Assembly (NCBI GenBank): GCA_964368075.1
Contig: CAYJAD010000009.1
Span: 5,784 to 69,783 of the forward strand
Length of the DNA stretch: 64,000 nucleotides
Direction of reading: 5' to 3'
DNA from: CAYJAD01 sp964368075
Lineage (GTDB): Bacteria > Desulfobacterota > Desulfovibrionia > Desulfovibrionales > Desulfovibrionaceae
The first letter of the stretch is position 1. Each line of letters starts with the position of its first letter. The position numbers and the translations under genes are program-made. Below are positions 16,316 to 26,200 of the stretch, one piece after another. Under the pieces are notes generated by a model. The model was not told the origin of the DNA, did no database searches, and was given only the letters and a program-made list of their open reading frames with translations.

Positions 16316-19171
16316 GTGCAGGAGGGTAGTTTTACGGACGTTCGCAAGCTAGCCCGTGAATTTTCAGGGTTTTTTCTTATCTTCTGGGGTCTTTTTGTAC
16401 TTTTAAGTTTGGTCACATATTGGCCCATGGATCCAAGCTTAAATCATGTTACCAGTAAATCATCAGTAGTGCAAAATTACGCCGGACTCTTGGGTGCTTA
16501 TATCTCTGGCTTTTTAAGCGATGTTTTTGGCATTGCGGCCTATGTGTGGCCCGTAGTTTTTGGCGCCGTAGGTGTTGCCTGTATTGCCCCGCGCTATGAA
16601 CTACTGTGGTGGCGCTGGCTTGGTTATTTCTTACTTACTTTGTGCTTACTGTTTGTGGGCGCCGCATGGAATATTGAACTTGGCCAAATTCACGGCGGCG
16701 GCATGGTGGGCAATACCTTGTTTCAGCATGCCATTCGCTTCTTAAGCCCCTGGGGTTCTTGGATTTTATGGTTATTCCTTTTCACCATGGCCACCCAACT
16801 TACCTTTGGCATTTCTTGGGCTAATATTTATAGAAAAGCCCATGTCTTTTGCAAACAGCGTTTACGCGAATTACCGCTATTGGCATTGCCACAAAACACC
16901 GCGCCAAAGGCAGAAGCTCAGCCAGATTCTCATTTGCAAAATACCGTCCATCCCCCTGCTCAAGCTCCCCTCAGTATGGAAGCGCCAACTAATGCTTCCA
17001 ACGAGGCTCAGCCGCCACGGCAGTCTTGGTTAGCAAAATTTCCGCGTTTTTCCTTTAAGCGAAAAACACAACAAAACGAAGCCCATGCAGAACCTGCAGC
17101 ACAAGTTTCTAACAGCATCACATGGGGTTTTGCACTTAAAAACTTCTTGCATACTCTCAAAGAGAAAATGGGAACAAGGCAAAATGTTACCCCCATGCCT
17201 GAAGTGTACGATATTGAAGCCATTCACATAGATGACCCCAACATTACCATAGTGCCTGCATCATCCTATAGCACTGATGCACAGTATGTTGAAAAAGAAC
17301 AAGTGCCCACGGTGCAAGCGGAAATGGCAGAAAGAGCGCATATGCCCGCCCCTCCCTCTGAAGCTAAGGCTTCTACAGTGTCTGCAGCACATGCTCCCCA
17401 TTACGCTGCCGACCAAAGGCCTGCGCCTCAGCCACAGCAAGCACCTGTACAAAGCTCTGAGTCAAGCCAAGATTCTGCCCGCATGGTTCCTTCTGCAAGC
17501 GCTGTGGTTCCTCCATCTATGGCGCTGGAAAAGACGCCCAGTGTCAAAGAAAGGGAAGAAGTCGCAGAAAAGGAAAGAGAGCTTTTCTCTGCCCAAAAAC
17601 AAGAACGTGTCACTACACCAAGCACGCCACCAGCGGCAGCTATGCCCGCTCCCAGCAATATAGAAATTATTTCCTCAGAGCCTCCGGTAGCGCCCAAACC
17701 GGCACCGGTAGCACCTCGTACGCCTGCTGTACCGCGTAAATATACTTTTCCTCCTTTATCCCTTTTGCAAGAGGGGGCGCCCTCCTCTCCTAAGGCTCAT
17801 GATGTGCAAATCCAAAGAGGTCAAGCCCTTATGTCTTGTCTTTCGGATTTTAGCATTCAAGGCGAATTGGTGCGCATTACTCCCGGGCCCGTGGTTACCA
17901 TGTATGAAGTACGCCCTGCCGCCGGCATTCGCGTTAATAAAATTGCTAACCTTACCGATGACATAGCACTTGCCCTTAAAGCCATTGCCATACGCATACA
18001 AGCGCCCATTCCCGGCTCTGACACCGTGGGTATTGAAATTCCCAATGTGGACAGAGAAATGGTGAATTTTCGTGAAGTATTGGAATCTTCTGAATTTACC
18101 AATGCCGGCGGCCCGCTTAATATGGTACTTGGCAAAAATATTGCCGGACATCCCTTTGTGGCAGAACTTTCAAAAATGCCTCACCTTTTAGTGGCCGGAG
18201 CCACAGGTGCAGGGAAAAGTGTGGGGCTAAATGCTATTTTGCTAAGCTTGCTCTACACCACGCAACCAGAAGATATGCAATTGTTGCTCATTGACCCCAA
18301 GCGCATTGAAATGGCTGTGTATGCAGACTTACCACATTTGGTGCACCCCGTAGTAACAGAAATGCAACATGCCAAAACGGCACTGGAATGGGCCGTTCAT
18401 GAAATGGACAAACGCTATGAATCCATGGCAAAACTACAAGTGCGTAACATTTCGGGCTTTAACCAGAAAGTTAAATCTTTTGCCGAGCTACCTGCAGAAG
18501 AAGTGCCCGCAGAACTTGCCGAAATGGAGCATATGCCCTATCTTGTCATTATTATTGATGAACTTGCAGACCTTATGCTCACCGCTGCCCGAGAAGTAGA
18601 AACCAGCATTGTACGCTTGGCACAGCTTGCCCGTGCTGCCGGCATACATATGATTTTGGCTACGCAACGCCCCAGTGTGGACGTCGTTACCGGTATTATT
18701 AAGGCAAACTTCCCTTGCCGTATTTCTTTTCAGGTAACCAGTAAACACGATTCGCGCACCATTTTAGATATGGTGGGAGCAGAACACTTACTAGGCAAAG
18801 GCGACATGCTCTATAAACCCAGCGGTGGCAGACTTATGCGTCTACACGGCCCCTTTGTGCCCGACGAAGAAGTGCAAGCAGTCGTAGCCCACTGGAAAAG
18901 GCAAGCCCCGCCGGCCTATAAAGTAGACTTTTCTCAATGGGGCAATGAGCAAAGTGACGGAAAAAGTGGCGCCTTTAATGATATGAGCAATGACCCACTC
19001 TATGCAGAAGTACGCGCTTTTGTAGAGGAACAAGGCAAGGTTTCCATATCATTAGTGCAAAGACGTTTCAAAATTGGCTTTAACAAAGCAGCTGTAATGG
19101 TAGAACAGTTAGAGCACGATGGTATTATTGGCCCCGCCGATGGCAGTAAGCCACGCACTATCATTCGATAA
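16316..19171 (+). CDS. ftsK: DNA translocase FtsK
   Basis: A septal membrane ATPase that pumps DNA during chromosome segregation. The coordinate uses the nearest standard start, GTG at 16316 (951 residues), but see the anomaly: a strong GGAGGG at 16321-16326 points to an in-frame ACG at 16334, and the frame is open back to an ATG at 16169. In order: about four N-terminal membrane segments within the first 190 residues, a Pro/Ala/Glu-rich linker (to about residue 515), then the motor with Walker A GATGAGKS, Walker B IIIIDELADLM, the LATQRPSVDVVTG segment and DSRTILDMVGAEHLLGKGDML. The C-terminal winged-helix gamma domain (SLVQRRFKIGFNKAA) recognises KOPS-type DNA. It lies between efp and lolA, as in related Desulfovibrio genomes. 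Confidence 0.95.
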   Translation: MQEGSFTDVRKLAREFSGFFLIFWGLFVLLSLVTYWPMDPSLNHVTSKSSVVQNYAGLLGAYISGFLSDVFGIAAYVWPVVFGAVGVACIAPRYELLWWRWLGYFLLTLCLLFVGAAWNIELGQIHGGGMVGNTLFQHAIRFLSPWGSWILWLFLFTMATQLTFGISWANIYRKAHVFCKQRLRELPLLALPQNTAPKAEAQPDSHLQNTVHPPAQAPLSMEAPTNASNEAQPPRQSWLAKFPRFSFKRKTQQNEAHAEPAAQVSNSITWGFALKNFLHTLKEKMGTRQNVTPMPEVYDIEAIHIDDPNITIVPASSYSTDAQYVEKEQVPTVQAEMAERAHMPAPPSEAKASTVSAAHAPHYAADQRPAPQPQQAPVQSSESSQDSARMVPSASAVVPPSMALEKTPSVKEREEVAEKERELFSAQKQERVTTPSTPPAAAMPAPSNIEIISSEPPVAPKPAPVAPRTPAVPRKYTFPPLSLLQEGAPSSPKAHDVQIQRGQALMSCLSDFSIQGELVRITPGPVVTMYEVRPAAGIRVNKIANLTDDIALALKAIAIRIQAPIPGSDTVGIEIPNVDREMVNFREVLESSEFTNAGGPLNMVLGKNIAGHPFVAELSKMPHLLVAGATGAGKSVGLNAILLSLLYTTQPEDMQLLLIDPKRIEMAVYADLPHLVHPVVTEMQHAKTALEWAVHEMDKRYESMAKLQVRNISGFNQKVKSFAELPAEEVPAELAEMEHMPYLVIIIDELADLMLTAAREVETSIVRLAQLARAAGIHMILATQRPSVDVVTGIIKANFPCRISFQVTSKHDSRTILDMVGAEHLLGKGDMLYKPSGGRLMRLHGPFVPDEEVQAVVAHWKRQAPPAYKVDFSQWGNEQSDGKSGAFNDMSNDPLYAEVRAFVEEQGKVSISLVQRRFKIGFNKAAVMVEQLEHDGIIGPADGSKPRTIIR

Positions 19172-19194
19172 AATAACAAAGTAAAGGAGATTCC

Positions 19195-19830
19195 ATGTAT
19201 AAAATATCTTTTTTCAGCTTAGTGGCGTTCTTTCTACATATCAGCGTTGGCTTTGCTGCGTCACTGGATGTAGAAATTCAAAATAAATATAAAAAAATTA
19301 CCTCTATAAAAACAACTTTTGAACAAACCCTCAACCATAAAGAAAGCGGTTCTGTACAAAAAAGAAAGGGAGAACTGCTTTTTCAAAAACCCTTTATGGT
19401 ACGCTGGGAAACCAAAGATCCACATGCAGAGCTTTTACTCATCACAGATAAAATTGTTTGGAATTATTTGCCAGATGAAGAAGTGGCCTACAGATACACG
19501 CCTGACGTTGTGGAAAGTTCTCGCCCCTTGGTGCAAGTAATTACGGGGCAAGCCCAATTGAGCCGAGACTTCTCTGTACAAGTGCTAGGGAAAGATGAAG
19601 GGTATACCAAGTTGCACCTTTTCCCCCACGAGCCCACACCAGAAATGGTAGAAGCTTTTATTTGGATAGATAAAAACACCATTATTCGCAAGGCAAGCAT
19701 TATAGATTTTTATGGTAACAGCAACACTTTGCACTTTACCAAGGTGCAGACCAATGTGCAATTTTCTAAGCAATCCTTTTCTTTTAAACCTCCCAAAGGC
19801 ATTGATGTAGAAGACGGCATGCGTAAGTAG
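19195..19830 (+). CDS. lolA: Outer-membrane lipoprotein carrier protein LolA
   Basis: A periplasmic chaperone that carries lipoproteins from LolCDE to the outer membrane. The 211-residue precursor starts with a cleavable signal peptide (MYKISFFSLVAFFLHISVGFAA, shown here only as its positions 1-22 for its shape: short charge, hydrophobic core, small residues). The LolA-fold core has FEQTLNHKESGSVQKRKGELLFQKPFMVRW-type strands, with the RWE and DKIVWNYLP segments diagnostic. It begins 23 bases after ftsK with AAGGAG at 19183-19188, so the two are likely co-transcribed. Confidence 0.93.
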   Translation: MYKISFFSLVAFFLHISVGFAASLDVEIQNKYKKITSIKTTFEQTLNHKESGSVQKRKGELLFQKPFMVRWETKDPHAELLLITDKIVWNYLPDEEVAYRYTPDVVESSRPLVQVITGQAQLSRDFSVQVLGKDEGYTKLHLFPHEPTPEMVEAFIWIDKNTIIRKASIIDFYGNSNTLHFTKVQTNVQFSKQSFSFKPPKGIDVEDGMRK

Positions 19831-20064
19831 CAACCTGCAAAAGAAAGTTCTTTTTTTTATTTTTACATATGGACTTCATGCCTTTTTATGTATATTGTAT
19901 GCAGAATACATATAACAATCCATGGGCTCAATCCCTATGAGTTTACGCCTTACCCCTGTATATTTTTTTGTAAAAATCGCATAACATTTTTTTGCAAATT
20001 TACAAAAAATTGCACAAAGAACTCTGAACATGGATTTTTTTTAAAAGGCCGTTAAGGAGAAAAA

Positions 20065-20736
20065 ATGCAACACCTAAGAAAAAGATCTTTGGGACAAAAG
20101 GCCACAGAGCTACTACGTCAAATGCTCTTAGATGGTAATTTTAAAGATGGGGAAAGACTTGTAGAAGATCGTATTGCTTCGGAGCTTGGCATCAGCCGTA
20201 CCCCATTACGCGAAGCCTTGCACAGACTGGCGCAAGAAGGAATTTTGGAAAAACGGCGCACTGGTGGCTATATTTTGCGTACCTTGCAACGCACAGAAAT
20301 TGAAGACGCCATTGCCATTCGCTCCATGCTTGAAGGACACGCGGCCTCTTTGGCAGCAGTACGTTGTTCTCAAGAACAAAAAGACATTTTACGCAAAAAC
20401 TTGCAACAATTCACCAAGGCTACAGAAGTGCACGACATACCCACCTTGGTTCGTCTTAATGCAGATTTTCACACGCTCTTGCGCGAAGCAGCGCATTCTC
20501 CCTTATTGGCGCAATTATTGAGCGAACTAGATGGCGTTGTGGAGCGTTTGTTGCGCCCTCTTATTTCATCGCATGAAATAGCATGGTCTGACAAAGATCA
20601 CATGAAAATTCTGCAATGTATCGAAAATAATGACGCCGATGGGGCAAACCTTGCAGCCCAAGAGCATATTGCTCATGCCAAGGAGAGCATTCTATCCTAC
20701 CTTGCTAAAATAGACGATGCAGAAAATGAAGAATAG
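20065..20736 (+). CDS. GntR-family transcriptional regulator, FadR/FCD subgroup
   Basis: A 223-residue repressor-type regulator. The N-terminal winged helix-turn-helix (about residues 10-75) includes ERLVEDRIASELGISRTPLREALHRLAQEG, the GntR signature. The C-terminal all-helical FCD ligand domain (about 85-215) has the metal/ligand histidine pattern in DFHTLLREAAHS and the HMKILQCIENND segment; such domains often bind carboxylates. No obvious target gene is adjacent: upstream is lolA and downstream the rimP operon. The AAGGAGA Shine-Dalgarno fits the ATG at 20065. The ligand is unknown. Confidence 0.92.
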   Translation: MQHLRKRSLGQKATELLRQMLLDGNFKDGERLVEDRIASELGISRTPLREALHRLAQEGILEKRRTGGYILRTLQRTEIEDAIAIRSMLEGHAASLAAVRCSQEQKDILRKNLQQFTKATEVHDIPTLVRLNADFHTLLREAAHSPLLAQLLSELDGVVERLLRPLISSHEIAWSDKDHMKILQCIENNDADGANLAAQEHIAHAKESILSYLAKIDDAENEE

Positions 20737-20777
20737 CCTTTTTTAATTTTTTCATGCACACTCTGCATAAAAAAACA

Positions 20778-20806
20778 TTGACACACGCATCTTCCTAGTT
20801 TATGTT
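20778..20806 (+). promoter_or_regulatory. Promoter of the rimP-nusA-infB operon
   Basis: TTGACA (20778-20783), 17-base spacer, TATGTT (20801-20806), the best sigma-70 match in this stretch. Transcription would start near 20813 and leave a leader of about 130 bases before rimP. Confidence 0.65.
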
Positions 20807-20902
20807 CGCAACGCTTTACGGGAAAGTGGCATTTATCAGTATCCATTGCAATCTAGCCTCATCCACTTTCTTCATCCTGATGCAGAACAAATTGTTTACA
20901 AC

Positions 20903-20931
20903 GGGGTGGCCTGCACAGGCCCCCTTTTTTT
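20903..20931 (+). terminator. Attenuator-like hairpin in the rimP leader
   Basis: GGGG-T-GGCC, loop TGCACA, GGCC-CCC is followed by seven T and lies 15 bases before the rimP start, between the promoter and the gene. It has the form of an intrinsic terminator, so it probably acts as an attenuator; in other bacteria the nusA operon leader is autoregulated by NusA. Confidence 0.7.
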
Positions 20932-20945
20932 ATGCTTGAGAGTAT

Positions 20946-21578
20946 ATGGCAAAACCAGCACTTATTGAAACATTACAGCGCATTGCTGAGCCACTTGTGG
21001 CATCTAAAGGTCTTGAGATTTGGGGTATTGACCTCATTCAAGGTACAAGACCTGTGGTACGCGTTTATGTGGATGTTCCTTTTCAGGAAACATCATCTTC
21101 TTCTGCGCCTCAAAAAGCAGAAGAGCACATAGAGCAAGATTTACGCACCCTTTCCGCTACTGTGGAACAATGCGCTGAAATTTCACGCATGATGGGTTTA
21201 ACCATGGAAGTGGAAGAAATTTTCGCTTCTGCCTACATACTTGAGGTTTCAACCCCAGGCTTTTCGCGCTTGTTTTTTCAACTAGAACAAATGCGCGGTT
21301 TTGTGGGAGACCATGTGGAAGTAAGCCTCAATGATTTTTTACCCAACTGCCCAAGTGCACTACATGGCCGTAAAAAATTTAAAGGCATCTTAAAAGCAGT
21401 ACACCCACAAGACGAAACCTTTGAGCTTGAGATAGAAACAGGCCCCAAGGGTAGCGATAAAGAGGTTGCTCCTACACAAACACTTTCTCTTCATTGGGAT
21501 TTGGTACGCAGAGCATCTCGTGTGCATATATTTGTTATGCCAGAAAAGCCCGGAAAAAAACGTAAAACAGAAAAATAG
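20946..21578 (+). CDS. rimP: Ribosome maturation factor RimP
   Basis: A 30S subunit maturation factor. The 210-residue protein has the N-terminal DUF150 domain with WGIDLIQGTRPVVRVYVDV, the EEIFASAYILEVSTPGFSRLFF signature that joins the two domains, and the C-terminal SH3-like domain with a GRKKFKGILK strand. An acidic insertion near residues 45-65 (SSSSAPQKAEEHIEQD) makes it longer than the E. coli protein. It is the first gene of the rimP-nusA-ylxR-infB operon. The Shine-Dalgarno is weak (GAG near 20938). Confidence 0.93.
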   Translation: MAKPALIETLQRIAEPLVASKGLEIWGIDLIQGTRPVVRVYVDVPFQETSSSSAPQKAEEHIEQDLRTLSATVEQCAEISRMMGLTMEVEEIFASAYILEVSTPGFSRLFFQLEQMRGFVGDHVEVSLNDFLPNCPSALHGRKKFKGILKAVHPQDETFELEIETGPKGSDKEVAPTQTLSLHWDLVRRASRVHIFVMPEKPGKKRKTEK

Positions 21579-21623
21579 TCATTGTATGTTGCCCCTAAAC
21601 TCAGGGGACACAGCGGAGGCATC

Positions 21624-22925
21624 ATGAATCCTATAGAATTGAAAAAAGCCATAGATCAAATCAGCAAAGATAAAGGTCTCGAAAGAGAAATGCTGATTGA
21701 AACCCTTGAAGATGCCGTGAAAGCATCCATGACACGTCGCTTTGGCGAAGATGCAATCATTGAAGTTAATTACAATGACGAAACTGGGGATATTGAAGTT
21801 TATCAATTCAAAATAGTAGTGGCCGACGGCGACTTAGCCAATGAAGACGCTGAAATTGAATTGGAAGAAGCGCGCGAACATGACCCTTCCATTCAATTGG
21901 ACGACGAAATGGGTTTTCGCATAAAAATGCAAGATCTTGGGCGTATTGCAGCACAATCAGCCAAGCAAGTTATTATTCAACGCATGCGCGATGCCGAGCA
22001 AGGCATTATTTACGATGAATATAAAGACCGCCTTGGCGAAATTGTTTCAGGTATAGTGCAACGCCGTGATAAAGGCGGTTGGATTATCAACCTTGGACGC
22101 ACCGAAGCCATACTTCCTAAAGACGAGCAAATTCCTCGCGAACATTTCAAGCGCGGCGATAGAGTGCAAGCCATTATTTCAGACGTACGCCGTGAAGGCC
22201 GCGGCCCTCAGATAGTTATTTCACGCGCCCATAGAGACTATATGGCAGCTCTTTTCCGTCGTGAAGTGCCGGAAGTTGATGACAATACTGTACAAATCAT
22301 GGGTGTTTCACGCGATCCGGGTTCTCGTGCCAAAGTGGCCGTTTTATCCCGCGAACGTGATGTGGATCCTGTGGGCGCTTGTGTTGGTGTGCGTGGTTCG
22401 CGCATTCAAAACATTGTGCAAGAATTGCGCGGTGAACGTATAGATATTGTTATTTGGAGTGCAGACATCGCTACTTATGCCCGCAATGCTTTAGCTCCGG
22501 CCATTGTATCGCGCATTATTGTAGATGATGAACATAATTTATTAGAAATTATTGTACCGGATGACCAATTGACCAATGCCATTGGGCGTAAAGGTCAAAA
22601 CGTTAAGCTTGCCGCCAAATTATTGGGCTGGAAAATAGATATTTTCACCGAAACTCGTTACAATGAAGCCAATGCCATCGGCCATGGTTTAGAACAACTT
22701 GCCTCGGTGGCAGAAGTTTCCATGGACGCATTGTTGGCAGCGGGCTACTCTAATATTGATACCTTGCGTGATGCCAGTGATGAAGAACTAGCAGAAAAAC
22801 TCACCATGAGTCCTTCACGTATTGCAGATTTACGTTCTGCCATTACCTTCCTTGCGCCTACCGCACCCAAGGAAAGTACATCTACAGATGAAGAGCAGCA
22901 ACCTACCGAGCAAGAGGTAGAATAA
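21624..22925 (+). CDS. nusA: Transcription termination/antitermination protein NusA
   Basis: Binds RNA polymerase and nascent RNA to modulate pausing, termination and antitermination. I chose the ATG at 21624 (MNPIELKKAIDQ), with GGAGG 5 bases upstream; the longer frame back to 21582 has no ribosome site. The 433-residue protein shows the N-terminal polymerase-binding domain, an S1 domain (about 130-200, GEIVSGIVQRRDKGGWIINL), two KH domains (GSRAKVAVLSRERDVDPVGACVGVRG and AIGRKGQNVKLAAKLLGW), and a C-terminal helix-hairpin-helix-like region. The stop codon is directly abutted by the ylxR start. Confidence 0.97.
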   Translation: MNPIELKKAIDQISKDKGLEREMLIETLEDAVKASMTRRFGEDAIIEVNYNDETGDIEVYQFKIVVADGDLANEDAEIELEEAREHDPSIQLDDEMGFRIKMQDLGRIAAQSAKQVIIQRMRDAEQGIIYDEYKDRLGEIVSGIVQRRDKGGWIINLGRTEAILPKDEQIPREHFKRGDRVQAIISDVRREGRGPQIVISRAHRDYMAALFRREVPEVDDNTVQIMGVSRDPGSRAKVAVLSRERDVDPVGACVGVRGSRIQNIVQELRGERIDIVIWSADIATYARNALAPAIVSRIIVDDEHNLLEIIVPDDQLTNAIGRKGQNVKLAAKLLGWKIDIFTETRYNEANAIGHGLEQLASVAEVSMDALLAAGYSNIDTLRDASDEELAEKLTMSPSRIADLRSAITFLAPTAPKESTSTDEEQQPTEQEVE

Positions 22926-23153
22926 GTGCCGCATACGCCTATACGTATGTGTATTATATGTCGACAACGGTTGGCCAAGGTGGAGTTGATGCGCCATGTT
23001 ATCACCACCGAAAACACTTGGCTTTTTGACGAAAAACATGTGCTTCCCGGCAGGGGATTTTATGTATGTGCTCAAGAAGCCTGCAAGGAAAAGTTTTTTC
23101 ACTACAAGATGGGAATGAAAAGGCGCAAAGGGGTAAAAAGTGACAAAAGATAA
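22926..23153 (+). CDS. ylxR: YlxR family RNA-binding protein (DUF448)
   Basis: A 75-residue basic protein beginning at a GTG that follows the nusA stop without a gap. The family signature RMCIICRQRLAKVELMR and PGRGFYVCAQEACKEKFF are present, with cysteines that may form a structural pair. YlxR proteins have been linked to RNA binding and control of RNase P or metabolism; the role here is unknown. Its 3' end overlaps the infB start by 14 bases. Confidence 0.92.
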   Translation: MPHTPIRMCIICRQRLAKVELMRHVITTENTWLFDEKHVLPGRGFYVCAQEACKEKFFHYKMGMKRRKGVKSDKR

Positions 23154-26100
23154 AATAACTGTAAAAGACTTGGCTACCGAGCTAAATGTGCCGCAAAAAG
23201 AATTGCAGCAAACATTGCAAAATTTAAACATTGAAGCAAAAACTGCTGCCACGGCAATCCCCTTGGCACAAGTAGAAAAAGTGCGCGAACACTACACCGA
23301 GCAAAAGAAAAGCAGTGTTATTGTACGCCGCCGTAAAGCAAACACTCATGACGCAAAGCCAGCAGCTAAAGAGCAAAGCAATGCGAAAAAAGTTGCCACA
23401 GAAAAAAAATCTGAGGCAAGTCAAGAAGTAAAAACCTCCGACAAAGAAGAAGCTGCAAAAGCCAGCACTTCTACTGAAGCGCCTTCTCAAGAGGTTGCCA
23501 GCAGCAAAGCTGAACAAAGCACAGAGCGAAAGGTGCAAGCTGAAAAACCCGCACCCGCCGTGCAAAATACTGGTGCGCGTATTGTCAGCACCCCAAGCAA
23601 AGCACCTGCCGTTGACGCTTCTGAGCAAAAAACTCCAAGCGCAGTAAAAGAAGCGGTGCAGGAAGAAAAAACTGCTCGTCCTGTTGAGGAATCAGCACCC
23701 AAAGCACAAAGCCCCAGCACTGAAGAAAGTAAAACTCCTGAAAGTGCCGCAGGGAAAAATGCTCGTCCTTCCGCCCCAGACGCTTCTGCCGTGCCTGAAG
23801 GCTCTTCTGCCCCCAGTCTTCCCACACGTTCTGCTGAAAAAAGCCATGAAAAATCTTTTGATAAAGCCGGCGATAAAGCGCAAGACAAAGCCGGTGCACA
23901 ACAAAAGAAAAAAGATCGTGGCAATAAAAAACGCCCTGAGCCTGAGCAAACACACACTCCTGTGCGTATTATTTCACGTCCTACCCCTGAAATGGAAGAA
24001 AAGCGTAAAGCAGAAGCCAGCGCCCGTAGTGCCGCTCCTGGTGGTGCGCGTCCGCGTCCTGCCGGTGGGCAAGACAATAGAGGAAATTTCCGCCCCCGTC
24101 CGGGTGGTGGCGCCGACTCTCGCGATGCCAAAGACGGTCGCGATAATAGAGGAGATAACAGAGGCGCTAACAGACCTCCGCGTCCTGCGGGCGGCAATCG
24201 TCCAGCTGGTGGCGGTGATATGAATTTTGGTGCCCCTAGCACCCCCAATGAACAAAGCAAGAAAAAGCGTAACAAAGGTCGTCGCACCGTTGAATTTCAA
24301 CAAGGTGGCGGCGGAGATTTTGGCCGCTACGGACAGGATGAAGAAAATGCTAAACGCATGGGCAGCAGACACAAGTCTCGCCGTAAAGGTAAAGATGCGC
24401 GTCAAACTTCTACTACACAACCCCTAAAGGCCGCTAAGCGCAAAATTAAAGTGACAGAGGCCATTCGTGTGGCTGATATGGCGCATCAAATGGGTTTGAA
24501 GTCCAATGAAATCATCAAGGTACTCTTCAATCTTGGGATTATGGCTACCATTAACCAATCCCTTGATTTGGAAACAGCTACCCTTGTAGCCGCCGAATTT
24601 GATTATGAAGTGGAAAAAGCAGGATTTTCTGAAGATGATTATCTCATCCCAACAGAGGTGGACAGCGAAGAAAGCTTGCGTCCTCGTCCTCCTGTGGTCA
24701 CCATCATGGGTCACGTTGACCATGGTAAAACTTCCTTGCTTGATGCCATTCGCAAGTCCAATGTTACCAGCGGAGAAGCCGGCGGCATAACACAGCATAT
24801 CGGTGCTTATCATGTGACCACCAAAAATGGGGAAATTGTATTTCTTGATACCCCCGGTCACGAAGCCTTTACTGCCATGCGTGCACGCGGTGCACAGGTC
24901 ACAGACCTTGTTATCTTGGTTGTTGCCGCCGACGACGGCGTTATGGAACAAACCCGTGAGGCCATCAACCACTCCAAAGCTGCCGGTGTACCCATCATGG
25001 TAGCTGTGAATAAGATGGATAAAGAAGGTGCCGAACCTGACAGAGTTTTGCGCGAACTTGCAGAACTGGGCTTACAAGCCGAATCATGGGGTGGTGACAC
25101 CATCACGGCCATGGTTTCTGCCAAAAGCCGTCAAGGGCTTGATGACTTGTTAGAGCTTGTGGCTTTACAAACAGAAATTCTTGAGCTGAAAGCAAACCCA
25201 GATAAACCCGCACGCGGGCGCATTGTGGAAGCGAAATTAGATAAAGGCCGCGGCCCTGTAGCCACCGTTCTTATACAAGAAGGCACGTTAAACCAAGGCG
25301 ATACCTTTGTTTGTGGCGTATTCTCCGGACGTGTGCGCGCCCTATTTAATGACCAAGGCAAAAAAGTTAAAGATGCCGGTCCGTCTATTCCTGTAGAAGT
25401 ACAGGGTTTTGATGGCGTTCCAGAAGCTGGTGAAGAGTTTGTGTGTGTGGCTGATGAAAAATTGGCTCGCCGCATTGCCGAAACACGCGCTACCAAACAA
25501 AGAGAGCGTGCTTTAGCTAAAGAATCTAAGGTCACCTTAGAAACCTTCCTCTCACGTCGCGCTTCGGATCAAGAAGCTCTTACGCTTAACCTTGTACTTA
25601 AAGCCGACGTGCAAGGCTCCTTGGAAGCTATTACTGAGGGACTTAACAAACTCAGCACCGAAAAAGTGCGTATTAATGTTGTCCATGGCGGTGCCGGAGC
25701 CATATCGGAATCAGATATTCTTTTGGCCTCAGCATCACAAGCCATCATCATTGGCTTTAACATTCGCCCCACTGCTAAAATCAAAGAAGTGGCCGAACAT
25801 GAAAATGTGGATATTCGTTATTATGACATTATTTACAAATTAGCCGATGATATCAAAAGCGCCATGCAAGGCATGCTTGCCCCTGTGCAGCGTGAACAAT
25901 ACCTCGGTCAAGCCGATGTACGCGACGCCATCAGTGTACCCAAAGTGGGTGTTATTGCCGGCTGTCACGTGGCCGATGGTAAAATTACCCGTAATGCCGC
26001 TGTACGTCTGCTACGCGATGGTGTGGTTATTTATACAGGTAAGGTTAGCTCGCTTAAACGCTTTAAAGACGATGCCAGAGAAGTACTTAAAGGCTACGAA

Positions 26101-26190
26101 TGCGGCATAGGTCTTGAAAACTACAATGACATCAAAATTGGTGACGTTATAGAAGCCTTTGAAATGATCGAAGAAGCTGCAACGCTTTAA
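23140..26190 (+). CDS. infB: Translation initiation factor IF-2
   Basis: The GTPase that places initiator tRNA on the small subunit. The GTG at 23140 overlaps ylxR. The 1016-residue protein has an IF2N subdomain, a long low-complexity Ala/Lys/Glu/Pro and then Arg/Gly-rich region (about residues 60-430), a second IF2N, and the G domain with GHVDHGKTSLLD, DTPGHEAFTAMR and NKMDK. Domains II, III and IV follow, with the VLKADVQGSLEAI segment and the C-terminal GYECGIGLENYNDIKIGDVIE. An antisense frame of 266 codons over the repetitive part is a composition artefact. Confidence 0.97.
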   Translation: MTKDKITVKDLATELNVPQKELQQTLQNLNIEAKTAATAIPLAQVEKVREHYTEQKKSSVIVRRRKANTHDAKPAAKEQSNAKKVATEKKSEASQEVKTSDKEEAAKASTSTEAPSQEVASSKAEQSTERKVQAEKPAPAVQNTGARIVSTPSKAPAVDASEQKTPSAVKEAVQEEKTARPVEESAPKAQSPSTEESKTPESAAGKNARPSAPDASAVPEGSSAPSLPTRSAEKSHEKSFDKAGDKAQDKAGAQQKKKDRGNKKRPEPEQTHTPVRIISRPTPEMEEKRKAEASARSAAPGGARPRPAGGQDNRGNFRPRPGGGADSRDAKDGRDNRGDNRGANRPPRPAGGNRPAGGGDMNFGAPSTPNEQSKKKRNKGRRTVEFQQGGGGDFGRYGQDEENAKRMGSRHKSRRKGKDARQTSTTQPLKAAKRKIKVTEAIRVADMAHQMGLKSNEIIKVLFNLGIMATINQSLDLETATLVAAEFDYEVEKAGFSEDDYLIPTEVDSEESLRPRPPVVTIMGHVDHGKTSLLDAIRKSNVTSGEAGGITQHIGAYHVTTKNGEIVFLDTPGHEAFTAMRARGAQVTDLVILVVAADDGVMEQTREAINHSKAAGVPIMVAVNKMDKEGAEPDRVLRELAELGLQAESWGGDTITAMVSAKSRQGLDDLLELVALQTEILELKANPDKPARGRIVEAKLDKGRGPVATVLIQEGTLNQGDTFVCGVFSGRVRALFNDQGKKVKDAGPSIPVEVQGFDGVPEAGEEFVCVADEKLARRIAETRATKQRERALAKESKVTLETFLSRRASDQEALTLNLVLKADVQGSLEAITEGLNKLSTEKVRINVVHGGAGAISESDILLASASQAIIIGFNIRPTAKIKEVAEHENVDIRYYDIIYKLADDIKSAMQGMLAPVQREQYLGQADVRDAISVPKVGVIAGCHVADGKITRNAAVRLLRDGVVIYTGKVSSLKRFKDDAREVLKGYECGIGLENYNDIKIGDVIEAFEMIEEAATL

Positions 26191-26200
26191 ACATATATCC

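Noticed and set aside
23487..24287. Antisense 266-codon frame inside infB
   Set aside because: It mirrors the low-complexity Ala/Pro/Gly/Arg-rich IF-2 region; the translated product has no domain and no ribosome site.
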